A DNA stretch of 6,187 bases, from NCBI GenBank assembly GCA_937922175.1, contig CAKZUU010000221.1, positions 1 to 6,187 on the forward strand, in the 5' to 3' direction. Shown in pieces: positions 6,068 through 6,187 of the stretch (positions are counted from its first letter, which is position 1; each line of letters starts with the position of its first letter). Below the pieces are notes generated by a model. The model ran no database searches. It worked only from the letters and a program-made list of their open reading frames with translations, and was not told where the DNA came from. Both the position numbers and the translations under genes were made by a program. Source of the stretch: an uncultured Gemmataceae bacterium (GTDB lineage: Bacteria > Planctomycetota > Planctomycetia > Gemmatales > Gemmataceae).

Positions 6068-6187
6068 TTACCCCACATTCAGGTTGCGGAGGTAGGCATC
6101 GACGTCTTGTTGGGCTTTGAGTTGCTGCTGTTGCAGGCGTTTTTGGGCCTCCCGCAGCGATTCGATTTCCGTCTCCTGTTTGTCGAA
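6068..6187 (-). CDS. C-terminal end of a coiled-coil protein, function unknown (5' part outside window)
   Basis: Reading the minus strand from the window edge, an open frame of 39 codons ends in TAA at 6068-6070. The peptide starts FDKQETEIESLREAQ, continues through a Gln-rich KRLQQQQLKAQQ run, and ends DAYLRNLNVG. It is charged and Gln-rich, lacks proline and has only its final residue as glycine, with hydrophobic residues at roughly heptad spacing, as in a C-terminal coiled coil or long helix. The family is not recognised. It does not resemble the C-terminus of GatC, the partner often found next to gatA. Coding status is inferred from its protein-like composition and from its position in line with gatA; a frame this short could also be open by chance. 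Confidence 0.6.
   Translation of the reverse strand, partial: FDKQETEIESLREAQKRLQQQQLKAQQDVDAYLRNLNVG

Overview
The window looks like chromosomal DNA from a planctomycete, probably the Gemmata/Isosphaera side of the phylum. This is inferred from protein style, not from any marker gene. The clues are a Hanks-type Ser/Thr kinase of the GTPGFMSPEQA type joined through one membrane segment to an NPCBM-like extracytoplasmic domain, a LolC/E-like permease with a proline-rich periplasmic stretch, and moderately GC-rich DNA (judged by eye). Nothing indicates a phage, plasmid, insertion sequence, CRISPR array or RNA gene. The window is mostly ordinary, densely coding chromosome.

Layout. Bases 1-2657 (+ strand) carry a compact run of three genes: the 3' part of a LolC/LolE-type (FtsX/MacB) permease, its ATPase lolD (1077-1775), and a branched-chain amino-acid aminotransferase ilvE (1806-2657). 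The gaps are 44 and 30 bp and both downstream genes have good Shine-Dalgarno sites, so one transcript is likely. A 90-bp gap holding several ACCCA/TGGGT half-sites precedes the transmembrane kinase (2748-4445, +). The kinase converges on gatA (5898-4435, -), and the two reading frames overlap tail to tail by 11 bp. Upstream of gatA lies a 169-bp spacer with alternating inverted repeats, including a perfect 11-bp stem. Beyond it is the 3' end of another minus-strand gene, whose last 39 residues look like a coiled coil.

How the genes work together. The permease and LolD should form one inner-membrane machine, most likely for lipoprotein release. IlvE makes or breaks down branched-chain amino acids and has no obvious link to lipoprotein sorting, so its place in the operon may be incidental. 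The kinase is built as a receptor: ATP-binding catalytic domain inside, NPCBM-like domain outside. GatA is the amidase subunit of the Glu-tRNA(Gln)/Asp-tRNA(Asn) amidotransferase. Its partners gatB and gatC are not in the window.

The best candidates for something under-described are the kinase-NPCBM receptor and the alternating inverted repeats upstream of gatA. No wholly new system is visible.
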